Notes under the pieces: model-generated
The model's input: only the letters and a program-made list of their open reading frames with translations
Databases searched by the model: none
What the model was told of the DNA's origin: nothing
Position numbers and translations under genes: made by a program
In this document: positions 55,995 through 64,000 of the stretch, in pieces
Layout: every line of letters starts with the position of its first letter
Numbering within the stretch: position 1 is the stretch's first letter
Assembly (NCBI GenBank): GCA_002352205.1
Contig: DEHZ01000015.1
Coordinates: 186,001 to 250,000 of the forward strand
Reading direction: 5' to 3'
Source of the DNA: Flavobacterium sp. UBA2787
GTDB taxonomy: Bacteria > Bacteroidota > Bacteroidia > Flavobacteriales > Flavobacteriaceae
DNA: 64,000 nucleotides

Positions 55995-56408
55995 TTATGC
56001 TTTCACATAATCCGCTAGGTTATTTAAAACATATCCTGTTAGTCTTGAATAGAAAAGGTACTGTCACAGTTGGAGTAAGCCTACCATTCATCTTGATTGG
56101 TCAAATCAAAATTCATTTAAGGCATCGTCAATCCACCATTGGAACTTTGGTGCCTTTTCCCATAAAACAGAATTATAAATATCAACTTGCGAATCAGCCC
56201 ATTCACTTGCTAGGTCACAATAGTGGTTTCAGTCTTTATTTTGGTCATTTCGGTAATCACAACCTTCAGTAATTTCAATTTCATAAGACGATAAGAAATC
56301 GTTCGCATACTCCAATAATTGTGAATTAGTTAGCACATCATAAAAGTCGGTGTCGCAAAACTCTAATTGCTTAAGGAAGTTTTCTGTTGATTTTTCGAAG
56401 TAAGTCAT
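55995..56408 (-). CDS. Hypothetical protein (137 aa), TGA read as glycine (4 in-frame TGA)
   Basis: ATG 56408 to TAA 55995 with TGA at 56229, 56106, 56088 and 56064. It reads MTYFEKSTENFLKQLEFCD, EITEGCDYRNDQNKD-G-NHYC, LWEKAPKFQWWIDDALNEF-G-FDQSR-G-MVGLLQL-G-QYLFYSRLTG. The frame is completely clean otherwise, and the sequence has an amphipathic, protein-like composition with Trp/Phe clusters. No family recognised; it could be an antirestriction-like or plasmid-maintenance protein. Its presence on the far side of the standard-code STAND genes shows the recoded element continues past them. Confidence 0.75.
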
Positions 56409-56858
56409 GTGTATTATAATAAGAAATAAAAGAATAATACACTGTCGAAACTTGTAAAGTAGAATAGCTTAAAATCAATATAAAATTCTTACTCCCTGCC
56501 TGTTTGTGTTGATTTTATGCGAGCTTTACATACGACAAAAGTGTAAATTATTCCGTTTTCTATAATGCAACCGGACTTATAAAATCCTGAAAATTCAAGC
56601 TGGAGTTTTTGACACTTCCAATGTGCTACCTTCCAATTTGGAATACCGATTTTCGAGGCTTATCATTGTTGAAGGTTGTGAAAAATGACCAAACAGCGTA
56701 ATGCTCCTGCAAGTGATGCCTCATGTTGATTGTATCTGTTTTGGGAAAATAGGTTGAAGGTGAAGAAAATGAATTGTTGGGAAGATAGGTTTTGAAACAA
56801 TACTTGTTCTATTCAAAAGAGCAGGATTTTTTTCAATCTTTAAACCATAATCGTTTTT
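56409..56858. other. 450-bp region without a supported gene
   Basis: Between the recoded 137-aa gene and the 1052-aa STAND gene. Short open stretches on the minus strand (for example about 33 codons starting MRHHLQEHYAV and ending at a TAG) are too short and isolated to call. I see no repeat, RNA motif or clear terminator. Confidence 0.45.
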
Positions 56859-59800
56859 TTAAAACTTCCATTCGGGATAGATATCATTTTCTACTATTTG
56901 AATTGCTATTTCTTTAAGATACTCTGGCACTTTAAAATTTTCATCTTGAATGGAACTGATTATATTTATTGCTGTCTTTTTAGCTTGAGGTCTTAATGAA
57001 GGATGCCCTAATGCTATTTTGATGTGGTCTCCGTAATGTACTTTTTTAAACAGTATGGGAATTGAGTAATTTATTTCTATTTTCCAACTCATTAAAATAT
57101 ATTTACATGTAGATTCTATAATATTTGGAGTTTCACGATAACTATAAAGTACATTTGTTACAAAATCACGCCTGCTTTTTCTCCAATTTTTAATTATATC
57201 AATAGCTTCTCTTTGCCATAATGCGTGGTTTTTAAAATTAATCCTCAATAGATTAGCATATTGAAAAGATTTTCCTTTTAAAGTTATTTTAAAATTGTGA
57301 TGATTATATATAATTTCTTTTATGACATCATTAACTATAACTGAAAAATGTTTTTCTTTCTCAAAACATAATAATGAGTTGTAAACAATTCTCCAATCAT
57401 ATCTCTTCCAATCCTTTAGAGTTAATAATGCGAATTCTTTATTTCTTGATATTCTTAGACAACTACAAATAGTTCCATAAGGAATTCTAGTCCAATTCCC
57501 ATCATTCAATACATCATCAGAAAATCTTAGTTTTATCTCTTCATCAGCGTACTTTAAGCAGTTATTAATTATTTGTTCAGAAATAGCTTTCCAATTTTCA
57601 TCATTCAATACCTCATTAGAAAATCTTATTTTTATCTGCTCATCAGCATAATTTAAACAGATACATATTATTTCAGCAGAGGTGTGTCTCCAATTTTTAT
57701 CATTTAATACTTCATCTGAGAAACTTTGTTTTATTTCTTCATTGACATAATTTAAACAATTATTGATAATTGCTTGATTATATTTTTCCCAATTTTTATT
57801 ATTTAATACTTTATTTAAGAAATTTTGTTTTATCTCTTCATCTGCATAATTTAAACAGATACAAATTATTTCAGCAGAAATGTGCCTCAAATTTTTATCA
57901 TTTAATATTTTATTTGAGAAACTTTGTTTTAGTTTTTCATTCTTAGAAATAATTAAGCAGTCTATTAATATTGCAGAAGGAATATCTTCCCATTGTCTTT
58001 CATTCAAAATGTCATCTGAGAATTGTAATTTTAATGATTCATCCGCAAAATTTTTTAAAACTATACTTATAAAAAGGGGATTAAAATTAAGTAATTGCTG
58101 AACACTTAAAATATTTGAAATATTTTTACTTATAAGCTTATCTTTTTTATAAGTTTTGGCATAGAAATTCCAAAAAGCAGGCACATAAATTTTTTTATCC
58201 CATAATTTCTCTGCGTATTCTTTTATAAGTTCATCTTCTAAGTTCATGCCAATGAGGCTTATTAAGTAATAATAGTAGCTATTATTTTTTGCTAATAATT
58301 TATTAATCAGCAGTAATTTTTCTTTCCTATTAGTAAATATTTGTTTTTCTCTTTTTAGCATAGTCCCCAAGAATGTAGAGGCAGAATTATTATCCCCAAA
58401 ATCAGTAATTACTTCTAATAAATCGACCTTCACTATATCACTAAATCCCCAATCTATTTTACTCAATCCTTCGTCAGCCAAAATATCGTGATTGAACTGA
58501 ATGAAATTTTTGTCACTATATTTTCCTAAACTATAATTTTTATTGATATATGTTTTTAGCTTATCTAAAACAGGGTCTTCCATATTCCAACGGCTAAAAT
58601 ATTTGCTGATTAATTTGTTTTCATTATAATGATCTGCAATGACTAAAAAAGTATCATACGAAATAAAAATTCTGTGTTTTTCATAAATACAAGCCCAGTA
58701 ATAAAGAGCTTTGGCTAATCCTTTATATTTTTTATCCTCAGCATTAGTAATAACTTTTAAATCATTTTCAATTATATCAATAAATGCTTTTTGAGGTTTT
58801 GAGAAATTAAGTAGAGTGTTTTTATTTTGATTCGCATACGCCATTATAAAAAGCAACAAGAATAGTGAACATTGATAATTATTCTTATCAGCAAATAATT
58901 GATCTGCTATTTCTTCCCATTCTTTATTATTCTCAATAATTGTTTCAATAATAGATTCATTTTCATCAGGAGATAATAAAATAGGCTCTCCGTCAAGGAG
59001 ATCTTTACATTTTTTTTCAACAATTCTGTCACCAACTACAATTCGCATATTTGTAAATGAATCTGCCTTCTTTAGAAATTTATATGCAATCTCTTTGTCA
59101 TGTTCTGTGATACGATACCAATCTTCTATAATAATCAAAAATGTTATACCGTAGCTTTGTTCAATTTTTGATAAACCTTTGCTGTAAAAATCCTCAAATC
59201 CATTATCATTTAACCAAACAATCTTAATTTGCTTCTGCAAAGGTTTTTGTGTTTCTTCTAGGCTTAATTCAATAGCCAATCTTCTTAGTAAGGTACTCTT
59301 ACCACAGCCTCCACTTCCATAAATTATACTAGATATTCCACTGCTTTGCTCTTTAAAACTTTTTATAACGATGTTTTTAATCTTGATGTAATCTTTTCGG
59401 ATTACATCAAAACTATATAAGATTCCATACCATTGGCAATTTTCATTTTGCTTTGCTGTATAGAATTCTGCCATTGAGAACTCTTGTTTTTTAATATTAT
59501 CAATAAACTCTTCATTGATAATTATTGCTCCTGAAATTTGAAGTGTTTCGATTTTTACATCAGTAGAAATTTGATGTTTCTGTCGAGTAATGCTGGTTGA
59601 TGTTTCTTGTCCATATTCCCGCTCTTGATACTTGCAGAATGCTCTAAAAAAATCAAGTGTCTTGGGATTCTGCTTTGAGTTGTTTTCAGGATTTAGAAAA
59701 TCTTCTATGGTTTCAATATGTATAAGACAGTCATTCAAAAGTTTATCGTAGTAATCAGCTGTTTCTGATTTGTTTTTCAAAAAATTTTTAAAATACTTTG

Positions 59801-60017
59801 TTTCAAACTTACCGATTATTTTAGCTCTGAATTTCTTTTTAGCATTTGTATCATCATTGTTAATCTCTCTGAAATCATCATTGATTGCAACCAATATATC
59901 TCTTACATCATCAATAATCCATTTGTAAATTGCCGATTTAGAACGCATGTTTTTATTACGCTTTTTTTCATCGTCTATATATTTATTTACAAGATTGCGT
60001 AGTGAAAATTGTTCCAT
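56859..60017 (-). CDS. STAND/NACHT-like NTPase with an array of 33-35-residue repeats
   Basis: 1052 aa, standard code, no TGA in frame, stop TAA. A helical N-terminal region (1-175) is followed by a P-loop NTPase with Walker A YGSGGCGKST near residues 229-238 and Walker B-like FLIIIEDWYR. The C-terminal half has about six nearly identical 33-35-residue helical repeats (residues about 645-845) of the form ADEEIK-x-x-FS-x-x-VLNDxNW-x-x-x-x-x-x-II-x-x-CLNY. The best match is between repeats two apart. STAND proteins of this build act as sensors in antiphage defence, with the repeats binding the trigger. No separate effector domain is visible, so the N-terminus may be a novel effector. Confidence 0.8.
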   Translation of the reverse strand: MEQFSLRNLVNKYIDDEKKRNKNMRSKSAIYKWIIDDVRDILVAINDDFREINNDDTNAKKKFRAKIIGKFETKYFKNFLKNKSETADYYDKLLNDCLIHIETIEDFLNPENNSKQNPKTLDFFRAFCKYQEREYGQETSTSITRQKHQISTDVKIETLQISGAIIINEEFIDNIKKQEFSMAEFYTAKQNENCQWYGILYSFDVIRKDYIKIKNIVIKSFKEQSSGISSIIYGSGGCGKSTLLRRLAIELSLEETQKPLQKQIKIVWLNDNGFEDFYSKGLSKIEQSYGITFLIIIEDWYRITEHDKEIAYKFLKKADSFTNMRIVVGDRIVEKKCKDLLDGEPILLSPDENESIIETIIENNKEWEEIADQLFADKNNYQCSLFLLLFIMAYANQNKNTLLNFSKPQKAFIDIIENDLKVITNAEDKKYKGLAKALYYWACIYEKHRIFISYDTFLVIADHYNENKLISKYFSRWNMEDPVLDKLKTYINKNYSLGKYSDKNFIQFNHDILADEGLSKIDWGFSDIVKVDLLEVITDFGDNNSASTFLGTMLKREKQIFTNRKEKLLLINKLLAKNNSYYYYLISLIGMNLEDELIKEYAEKLWDKKIYVPAFWNFYAKTYKKDKLISKNISNILSVQQLLNFNPLFISIVLKNFADESLKLQFSDDILNERQWEDIPSAILIDCLIISKNEKLKQSFSNKILNDKNLRHISAEIICICLNYADEEIKQNFLNKVLNNKNWEKYNQAIINNCLNYVNEEIKQSFSDEVLNDKNWRHTSAEIICICLNYADEQIKIRFSNEVLNDENWKAISEQIINNCLKYADEEIKLRFSDDVLNDGNWTRIPYGTICSCLRISRNKEFALLTLKDWKRYDWRIVYNSLLCFEKEKHFSVIVNDVIKEIIYNHHNFKITLKGKSFQYANLLRINFKNHALWQREAIDIIKNWRKSRRDFVTNVLYSYRETPNIIESTCKYILMSWKIEINYSIPILFKKVHYGDHIKIALGHPSLRPQAKKTAINIISSIQDENFKVPEYLKEIAIQIVENDIYPEWKF

Positions 60018-60067
60018 AGGGCAATTTAAAAAAAAAACGCATTATTGGAAATATAGTACAAAGAATT

Positions 60068-61174
60068 TTATTTATTACTTGCAGGATTAACTTCTAAAAA
60101 GAAAGATATTATTCCGTCATCATTGTAGGTTTCTTCACGAAAAACATGAGTATCATCTTCAGTATATACAATCATAGCGATTAAGCCGTCTTCTTTATTT
60201 TGATATGGAATAAGTAGATTTTTTCTTGTTAGCGTATATAATCATGAAGCAATCAGCATAATAAGATTATCGTTTGCTGGGTCTTCTATAAAATCGGTGT
60301 CAATTTTCACATTTAATCCCAATTGGTTTGCGACTATCTGCATCAATTTATACTGAAAGTCTGCACATTCTTCTATGGAAGTAAAGGGTTTCGCTCCAGC
60401 ATCTTGCAAAAATTCAGTAAGTTTTGAATCTTTTTTGATTCGGGGAAGCGATTCGTTATTCGCGTTATCCTCATTAATGGTATTCAAGTCATGTATGGTA
60501 AACTTACTGTATGTTTTTTCAGCAGGCATCATAGACGAAAAGTGGATACCATCAAGATTGCTGATAGTAATTCCTTTATCATTTACTGTTTCACTATAAT
60601 TCAAATTTTTGAGTTTTAAAAGTTCTACTCACTGTATTGAATTATCCTCCTCATTGGCAAAATTTACTATCTCTTTCCAAATTTTTTCTTTTTTCTGTTC
60701 CAATGTTTCAGGTAAATCCCGAGAACGTGTATTTTGAAAATTTTCTAATTTTTTTCAATCATCGACACGAGAATTCACATATTGTTTGATTTTATCTAAG
60801 GAAATGTATTTGCCATTTTTATACAATATGTGGTCTTCCTTTTGCATATCCAGACTGCCATTTGTTATTGAATTCTGTACCCAAGCAGGAAATTGTCACT
60901 TATATCTTTTTACAATCGAGTCAAAAGTTTCCTGATATTCATCCAGTATATTAAAAAAATCATCTCTTTGTCTTGGTGATAATTCTGATTCTTCATCGTC
61001 CAAACATTCTAAAATACCTTCAAAATAGCTTTGTTTGAATCTCGTTCCGTTTGACAGATGCTTAAATATTTTTTTTGCGAAATCACTTTTCAAAGCCTCA
61101 TAGGGTTTAGAAATAGAACATCTCTTTATCTCTTGTTCTAAGTTGATTTCTTGTAGAAGTTCATTAGATGACAT
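60068..61174 (-). CDS. Hypothetical protein (368 aa), TGA read as glycine (4 in-frame TGA)
   Basis: From ATG 61174 (MSSNELLQEINLEQ; a GTG is one codon earlier) to TAA 60068. TGA at 60896, 60755, 60629 and 60242; no TAA or TAG in 369 codons. It reads VKRYK-G-QFPAWVQNS, NSRVDD-G-KKLENFQNT, NSIQ-G-VELLKLKNL and IMLIAS-G-LYTLTRK. Helical and charged in the first half (SPRQRDDFFNILDEYQETFD), beta-rich in the last part (LNVKIDTDFIEDPANDN, EDDTHVFREETY). No family recognised. It lies 51 bp upstream of the start of the STAND gene on the same strand and could be part of the element's maintenance or transfer machinery. Confidence 0.75.
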
Positions 61175-61590
61175 CACAATTGAAATACAAGTTAAAATAT
61201 ATAATAATCTATTGTAATCATTTTTACGGATTTGTCAAATAAAAACGAACTTAAAAATAAATGCTTAATGTAAGTCATCTATTATTTAGATACTGGAATT
61301 TATAAAAATAAGCATTACAAAAAACACAAAATAAAAAAAGATTAAAAAATAAAATAAAAATTTCAGGTAATGGGAATGTCTTTATTTATATGACCCTGCG
61401 AACTATTTTTTTATTTTTTCCCTTATAAAATCCCTGTTCATTTCTACAGTTATTTCCCGTCACAAAAATTTTGTGATTGAGGAATTTTGCTTCATCAAAC
61501 AAAATTAAAGTTTAGGAATTCTGGAATTAAAACTTCTGAAAACTAAGCATTTTTTAGAAAGAAAAAAGTAAACAATTAAAACTTTTAGAA
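61175..61590. other. 416-bp AT-rich intergenic region, right boundary of recoded genes
   Basis: No gene, no clear terminator. Low-complexity A/T runs (for example near 61320-61360). Marks the transition from the last recoded gene to standard-code genes on the plus strand, so any right-end attachment site of the element would lie here or beyond. Confidence 0.4.
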
Positions 61591-62145
61591 ATGAAAAAGA
61601 TTCCTACCACACCAGACCAAGTTATTCTACAAGCCAAAAAATTTGCTTTAGAATCACATTCAAACCACTTTTACCCTGATGGCAGACCTTACTTTTTCCA
61701 TTTAGAGTCTGTTTCAAATCTGACAAAACAAGCTACATTATATGATTCATCGCTTGATGAAGGAACGCTATTGAGTGTAAGCTATCTCCATGATTCCATA
61801 GAAGATACTCAAGTTCGCTACGAAGATATCGTAGCCCTGTTTGGTTACGAAATTGCTAATGCTGTTGCCTCTCTTACCAAAGACAAAACGCTATCTAAAA
61901 CAGAACAGATTCAGGATAGCCTTAACCGAATTCTTCTGACTTCAAAAGAGGCACAGGTAGTAAAATTGGCTGACCGAATTGCAAACCTCTATCAAACCCT
62001 ACTACTTACAGACAATAAGTGGACTTCACAATATAAAGAATACTACAGACAAGAGTCATTATTTATCAATAAGGCATTGGGAAATTCTTCTCACTTCCTA
62101 AGTAAAAAACTAACTGCCTTGATAAAAATCTATAACAGGATTTAA
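61591..62145 (+). CDS. HD-domain hydrolase related to RelA/SpoT (p)ppGpp hydrolase domain
   Basis: 184 aa. The HD signature can be read: PYFFHLESV with the first His, LLSVSYLHDSIEDT with the HD pair (about residue 70), and VVKLADRIANLYQT with the downstream Asp (about 129). This layout is that of HD_4/RelA-SpoT hydrolase and MESH1-like proteins, which remove pyrophosphate from (p)ppGpp. No synthetase domain is present. It is the first gene of a plus-strand run that continues into JAB and E1-like genes. It is standard code with all GGN glycines. Confidence 0.8.
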   Translation: MKKIPTTPDQVILQAKKFALESHSNHFYPDGRPYFFHLESVSNLTKQATLYDSSLDEGTLLSVSYLHDSIEDTQVRYEDIVALFGYEIANAVASLTKDKTLSKTEQIQDSLNRILLTSKEAQVVKLADRIANLYQTLLLTDNKWTSQYKEYYRQESLFINKALGNSSHFLSKKLTALIKIYNRI

Positions 62146-62324
62146 ACCAAATCGGTTTACTCCTTTATCCGCAAAAAAGGAGTCGTAAAAGTTTAATCTA
62201 AATCCGTAAAGCGATGAGAAAATCCAACAGAAAAGGAGTGGATGAATTGGAGCCAGGCACATTGCACGCTTAGTTCACACTTGCAGGGAAATGAGTGAAG
62301 TACAGTAACTCTCCCACAGATTTT

Positions 62325-62347
62325 GGAGCAGGTATAAAGCCTGCTCC
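62325..62347 (+). terminator. Hairpin GGAGCAGG/CCTGCTCC
   Basis: Perfect 8-bp GC-rich stem (GGAGCAGG at 62325, CCTGCTCC at 62340) with a 7-base loop, followed by ATTTTA. It looks like a terminator or attenuator between the HD gene and the JAB/E1 genes. The 240 bp before 62385 otherwise contain only a 19-codon open stretch (62214-62273). Confidence 0.6.
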
Positions 62348-62384
62348 ATTTTAAAAACAATTTCAACTTTATAAATATTAAACG

Positions 62385-62738
62385 ATGAAAAAAATATATT
62401 CACTTACCAAAGGCACACTTCACAGCCCACAAGTTTACCGATACAAAACCCGAGACGGTAAAGCCGTGTTTACTTTCTCCTACGAACAGGAAGTCGGGTA
62501 CTACGACATTATAATCCATGAACTCCCAAATTTTAATGGTAGGGAAAGTTACCCATCAGTTGCCCATTGGCTTCCATCTGATTTATCTCCTATCAATAAA
62601 AAAGTGTGTTTTATGAACGGCAAAGAACCTGACACTTTGGACAAAGCCAAAAAGATATCCACTCAATACGCAGAATTATTATGGACTTATATTTTGACAG
62701 GTATAACCATTGACGAACAAATTCTCCGCAGAAACTAA
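62385..62738 (+). CDS. Possible E2-like (ubiquitin-conjugating-fold) protein
   Basis: 117 aa. Beta strands at the start (VYRYKTRDGKAVFTFSYEQ, YYDIIIHELP) are followed by SYPSVAHWLPSD and INKKVCFMNG, with a Cys at about residue 79, and a helical tail with LLWTYILTG. A strand sheet, a His-containing loop, then a Cys is what is seen in prokaryotic E2-like proteins found in operons with JAB and E1 genes. The immediately following JAB and ThiF genes support this. The call is from pattern and context; PRTRC-type accessory proteins are an alternative. Confidence 0.45.
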   Translation: MKKIYSLTKGTLHSPQVYRYKTRDGKAVFTFSYEQEVGYYDIIIHELPNFNGRESYPSVAHWLPSDLSPINKKVCFMNGKEPDTLDKAKKISTQYAELLWTYILTGITIDEQILRRN

Positions 62739-62767
62739 ACCAAAATTAATTTTTTAATACTACAATC

Positions 62768-63436
62768 ATGAAACTAAAAATAACCACAGAAGCCTACCAA
62801 AGTATCGTTATGAAAATCGGCTCAGGCATTCCAGAAAAGGGCGGAATCCTTATGGGTAAGGATGGAATTATTACCAATTTTATTTTTGATAAAAATGCCC
62901 ACACCACAGGAAGTACTTATTCACTTGATGTTGCCTACCTCAATCCAATTATCAAGGAACTAAAACTGCAAGGTAAACAGCTTATGGGAATCATCCATTC
63001 CCATCCTTATGGGGCTTTTGAGCTATCAAATCCTGACAAGGAATATTTCATGAGCCAGTTCAAAAATTTTCCTGACTTGGATTTCCTGTACACTCCGATT
63101 GTATTCTCTGCAAAACAGGAAGAGTTTACATTCTTCCCTTATGTATTCCATAAAGATGGAACGGTAGAAACTGGTGAACTTGAAATTCTCCCAAATGATT
63201 ATGAAAAGTACACCCGAAAAGTTGAAGAACCAAACCATGATACAATCGCTCAAAGACAGGAGGTACTAATTGTTATCAAAAAGGAAGCACCTGCTACTAT
63301 CCCTGAAAGGGAACGTCAACCAGAGTTAGAACTATTGCTACTTATAATGCTGTTCTCCAACTTGTACTTTTTTATCCTTGGACTGGCAACTGCCATCGTT
63401 CCTTTAACTTTTTTCTACATAATTAAAAATCTATAA
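62768..63436 (+). CDS. JAMM/JAB (MPN) metalloprotease with C-terminal membrane segment
   Basis: 222 aa. EKGGILMG supplies the Glu, and IIHSHPYGAFELSNPDKEY gives H-x-H-x7-S-x2-D exactly, so the zinc-binding JAMM site is complete. The core ends near residue 150. A charged linker follows, then two C-terminal hydrophobic helices (LELLLLIMLFSNLYFFIL, VPLTFFYIIKNL), an unusual membrane tail. In bacterial ubiquitin-like operons such proteases process Ubl precursors or remove them from targets. Next to an E1-like gene (2 bp spacing). In PRTRC modules a Mov34/MPN-type protein also occurs beside ThiF. Confidence 0.88.
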   Translation: MKLKITTEAYQSIVMKIGSGIPEKGGILMGKDGIITNFIFDKNAHTTGSTYSLDVAYLNPIIKELKLQGKQLMGIIHSHPYGAFELSNPDKEYFMSQFKNFPDLDFLYTPIVFSAKQEEFTFFPYVFHKDGTVETGELEILPNDYEKYTRKVEEPNHDTIAQRQEVLIVIKKEAPATIPERERQPELELLLLIMLFSNLYFFILGLATAIVPLTFFYIIKNL

Positions 63437-63438
63437 TC

Positions 63439-64000
63439 ATGGACTATTCAAGAATACAGGACAGCGTAGATATTGGAATAATCAAAAATTCTCATGTCAT
63501 AGTAGTGGGAGCAGGAGGCTCATACACTTTAGTAACTTCCCTTGCAAGATGTGGTGTTGGAACATTAACCGTATTGGATTTCGATTCCGTAGAAGAGTCC
63601 AACATCGTTCGTCAGGGATATAAAATTTCAGATATCGGAAATTTTAAAGTCGATGCACTGGGCAAAGAAGTTGCAAGTATCAATCCCGAGGTAAGCTACA
63701 ATGGGATTACCAAGAATTTTTTGGATATGGACGAAGAGGAATTGGATGCGATATTCAAACAAGCCGATTTGTTATTATTCTTAACCGATTCATTCAAAGC
63801 TCAAGCCTTTGGAAATGTCATTGCTTTGAAATACAACAAACCTGCAATTTGGTCAGGTTGGTATGCAAAAAGCCGTACTGCTGAATTATTTTTCCAAGTT
63901 CCTGAATATACCACTGCTTGTTTTCGATGTGCAGCCTCCTCACGATACAAAGCCAATGAACAGCAGGAAGTAAAAATATCCTCCAACAGCAATACGATTT
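63439..64000 (+). CDS. E1/ThiF-like adenylyltransferase, cut by the window end
   Basis: First 187 codons. The nucleotide-binding motif VVGAGGSYTLVTSL is followed by TVLDFDSVEESNIVRQGY, which is the E1/ThiF/MoeB core. The KVDALGKEVASINPE segment matches the Arg/Lys region of that fold, and CFRC (about residue 165) can be one half of the zinc site. ThiF-like proteins adenylate the C-terminus of ubiquitin-like or sulfur-carrier proteins. It starts 2 bp after the JAB gene. The end of the gene, and its Ubl partner, lie outside this window. Confidence 0.88.
   Translation, partial: MDYSRIQDSVDIGIIKNSHVIVVGAGGSYTLVTSLARCGVGTLTVLDFDSVEESNIVRQGYKISDIGNFKVDALGKEVASINPEVSYNGITKNFLDMDEEELDAIFKQADLLLFLTDSFKAQAFGNVIALKYNKPAIWSGWYAKSRTAELFFQVPEYTTACFRCAASSRYKANEQQEVKISSNSNTI

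Noticed and set aside
55997-56272. Plus-strand ORF of 91 codons
   Set aside because: It is the antisense shadow of the recoded 137-aa gene, which has four in-frame TGA and clear protein-like content on the minus strand.
56409-56858. Minus-strand short reading frames as a gene
   Set aside because: Stretches are about 30-40 codons and interrupted by TAG/TAA even under TGA=Gly. No supporting context.
40144-61363. ATAAAAATTT shared by the left junction (40144-40153) and the right intergenic region (61354-61363) as attachment repeats
   Set aside because: All-A/T 10-mer in AT-rich DNA; such a match is expected by chance. Serine integrase sites have only a 2-bp core, so a long repeat is not required.
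1-64000. CRISPR arrays, rRNA and tRNA genes
   Set aside because: No regular spaced repeats and no cloverleaf or rRNA-like sequence were recognised. The repeats in 57.5-58.1 kb are coding.

Overview
The window reads as a low-GC Flavobacteriaceae-like genome (Bacteroidota) joined to a mobile element that carries genes written in a different genetic code. Bacteroidota features on the left are a type IX secretion sorting domain, delta-60 and Rhs/YD proteins, AT-rich gene leaders without Shine-Dalgarno sites, a LytTR regulator, and ordinary use of TGA as a stop (for example at 13841, 26078, 27048, 33258 and 37003).

Layout. 0.2-13.3 kb (mostly minus): two very large Rhs/YD-repeat secreted proteins with a TPR protein between them, a small membrane protein in the immunity position, a lipoprotein and an OmpH/Skp chaperone. 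13.4-24.3 kb: an unusual Bacteroidota type II secretion (T2SS)-like system split into two convergent operons: plus strand pseudopilin, prepilin peptidase, GspE, GspD, GspL-like, GspM-like; minus strand GspF, three pseudopilin-like proteins, a GspC/PilP-like protein and a lipoprotein. 24.3-30.7 kb: a lipoprotein, a recombinase remnant, a small P-loop protein, a T9SS cargo protein and a LytTR response regulator. 30.9-40.1 kb: a plus-strand accessory island with a GmrSD-like DUF262/DUF1524 nuclease, an AbiGi-like protein, a HEPN-like protein, a GIY-YIG protein and several unknowns.

40.15-61.2 kb is the most striking part. Seven genes (large serine recombinase, a 73-aa protein, a D12-class DNA adenine methylase, a conjugative coupling-type ATPase, a replication-relaxation protein, a 137-aa protein and a 368-aa protein) are open only if TGA is read as an amino acid. 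I count 42 in-frame TGA codons and no in-frame TAA/TAG before a final TAA or TAG. Where the family motif is known, the TGA falls on an invariant glycine: the first Gly of the Walker A motif of the ATPase, and the YYGGK and PFFGGG motifs of the methylase. This is the UGA=Gly code (translation table 25) of Absconditabacteria (SR1) and Gracilibacteria. Interleaved with these genes are seven small plasmid-type genes (43.3-46.1 kb) and three large defence-type genes (two STAND NTPases and a companion protein). Those are fully open in the standard code, contain no TGA and use only GGN glycine codons. The element is therefore a code mosaic, or the contig is chimeric.

61.6-64.0 kb returns to standard-code genes: an HD-domain (RelA/SpoT hydrolase-like) protein followed by a possible E2-like protein, a JAMM/JAB protease with a membrane tail and an E1/ThiF protein cut by the window end. 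This resembles a bacterial ubiquitin-like conjugation or PRTRC-type operon. I found no rRNA, tRNA or CRISPR array.
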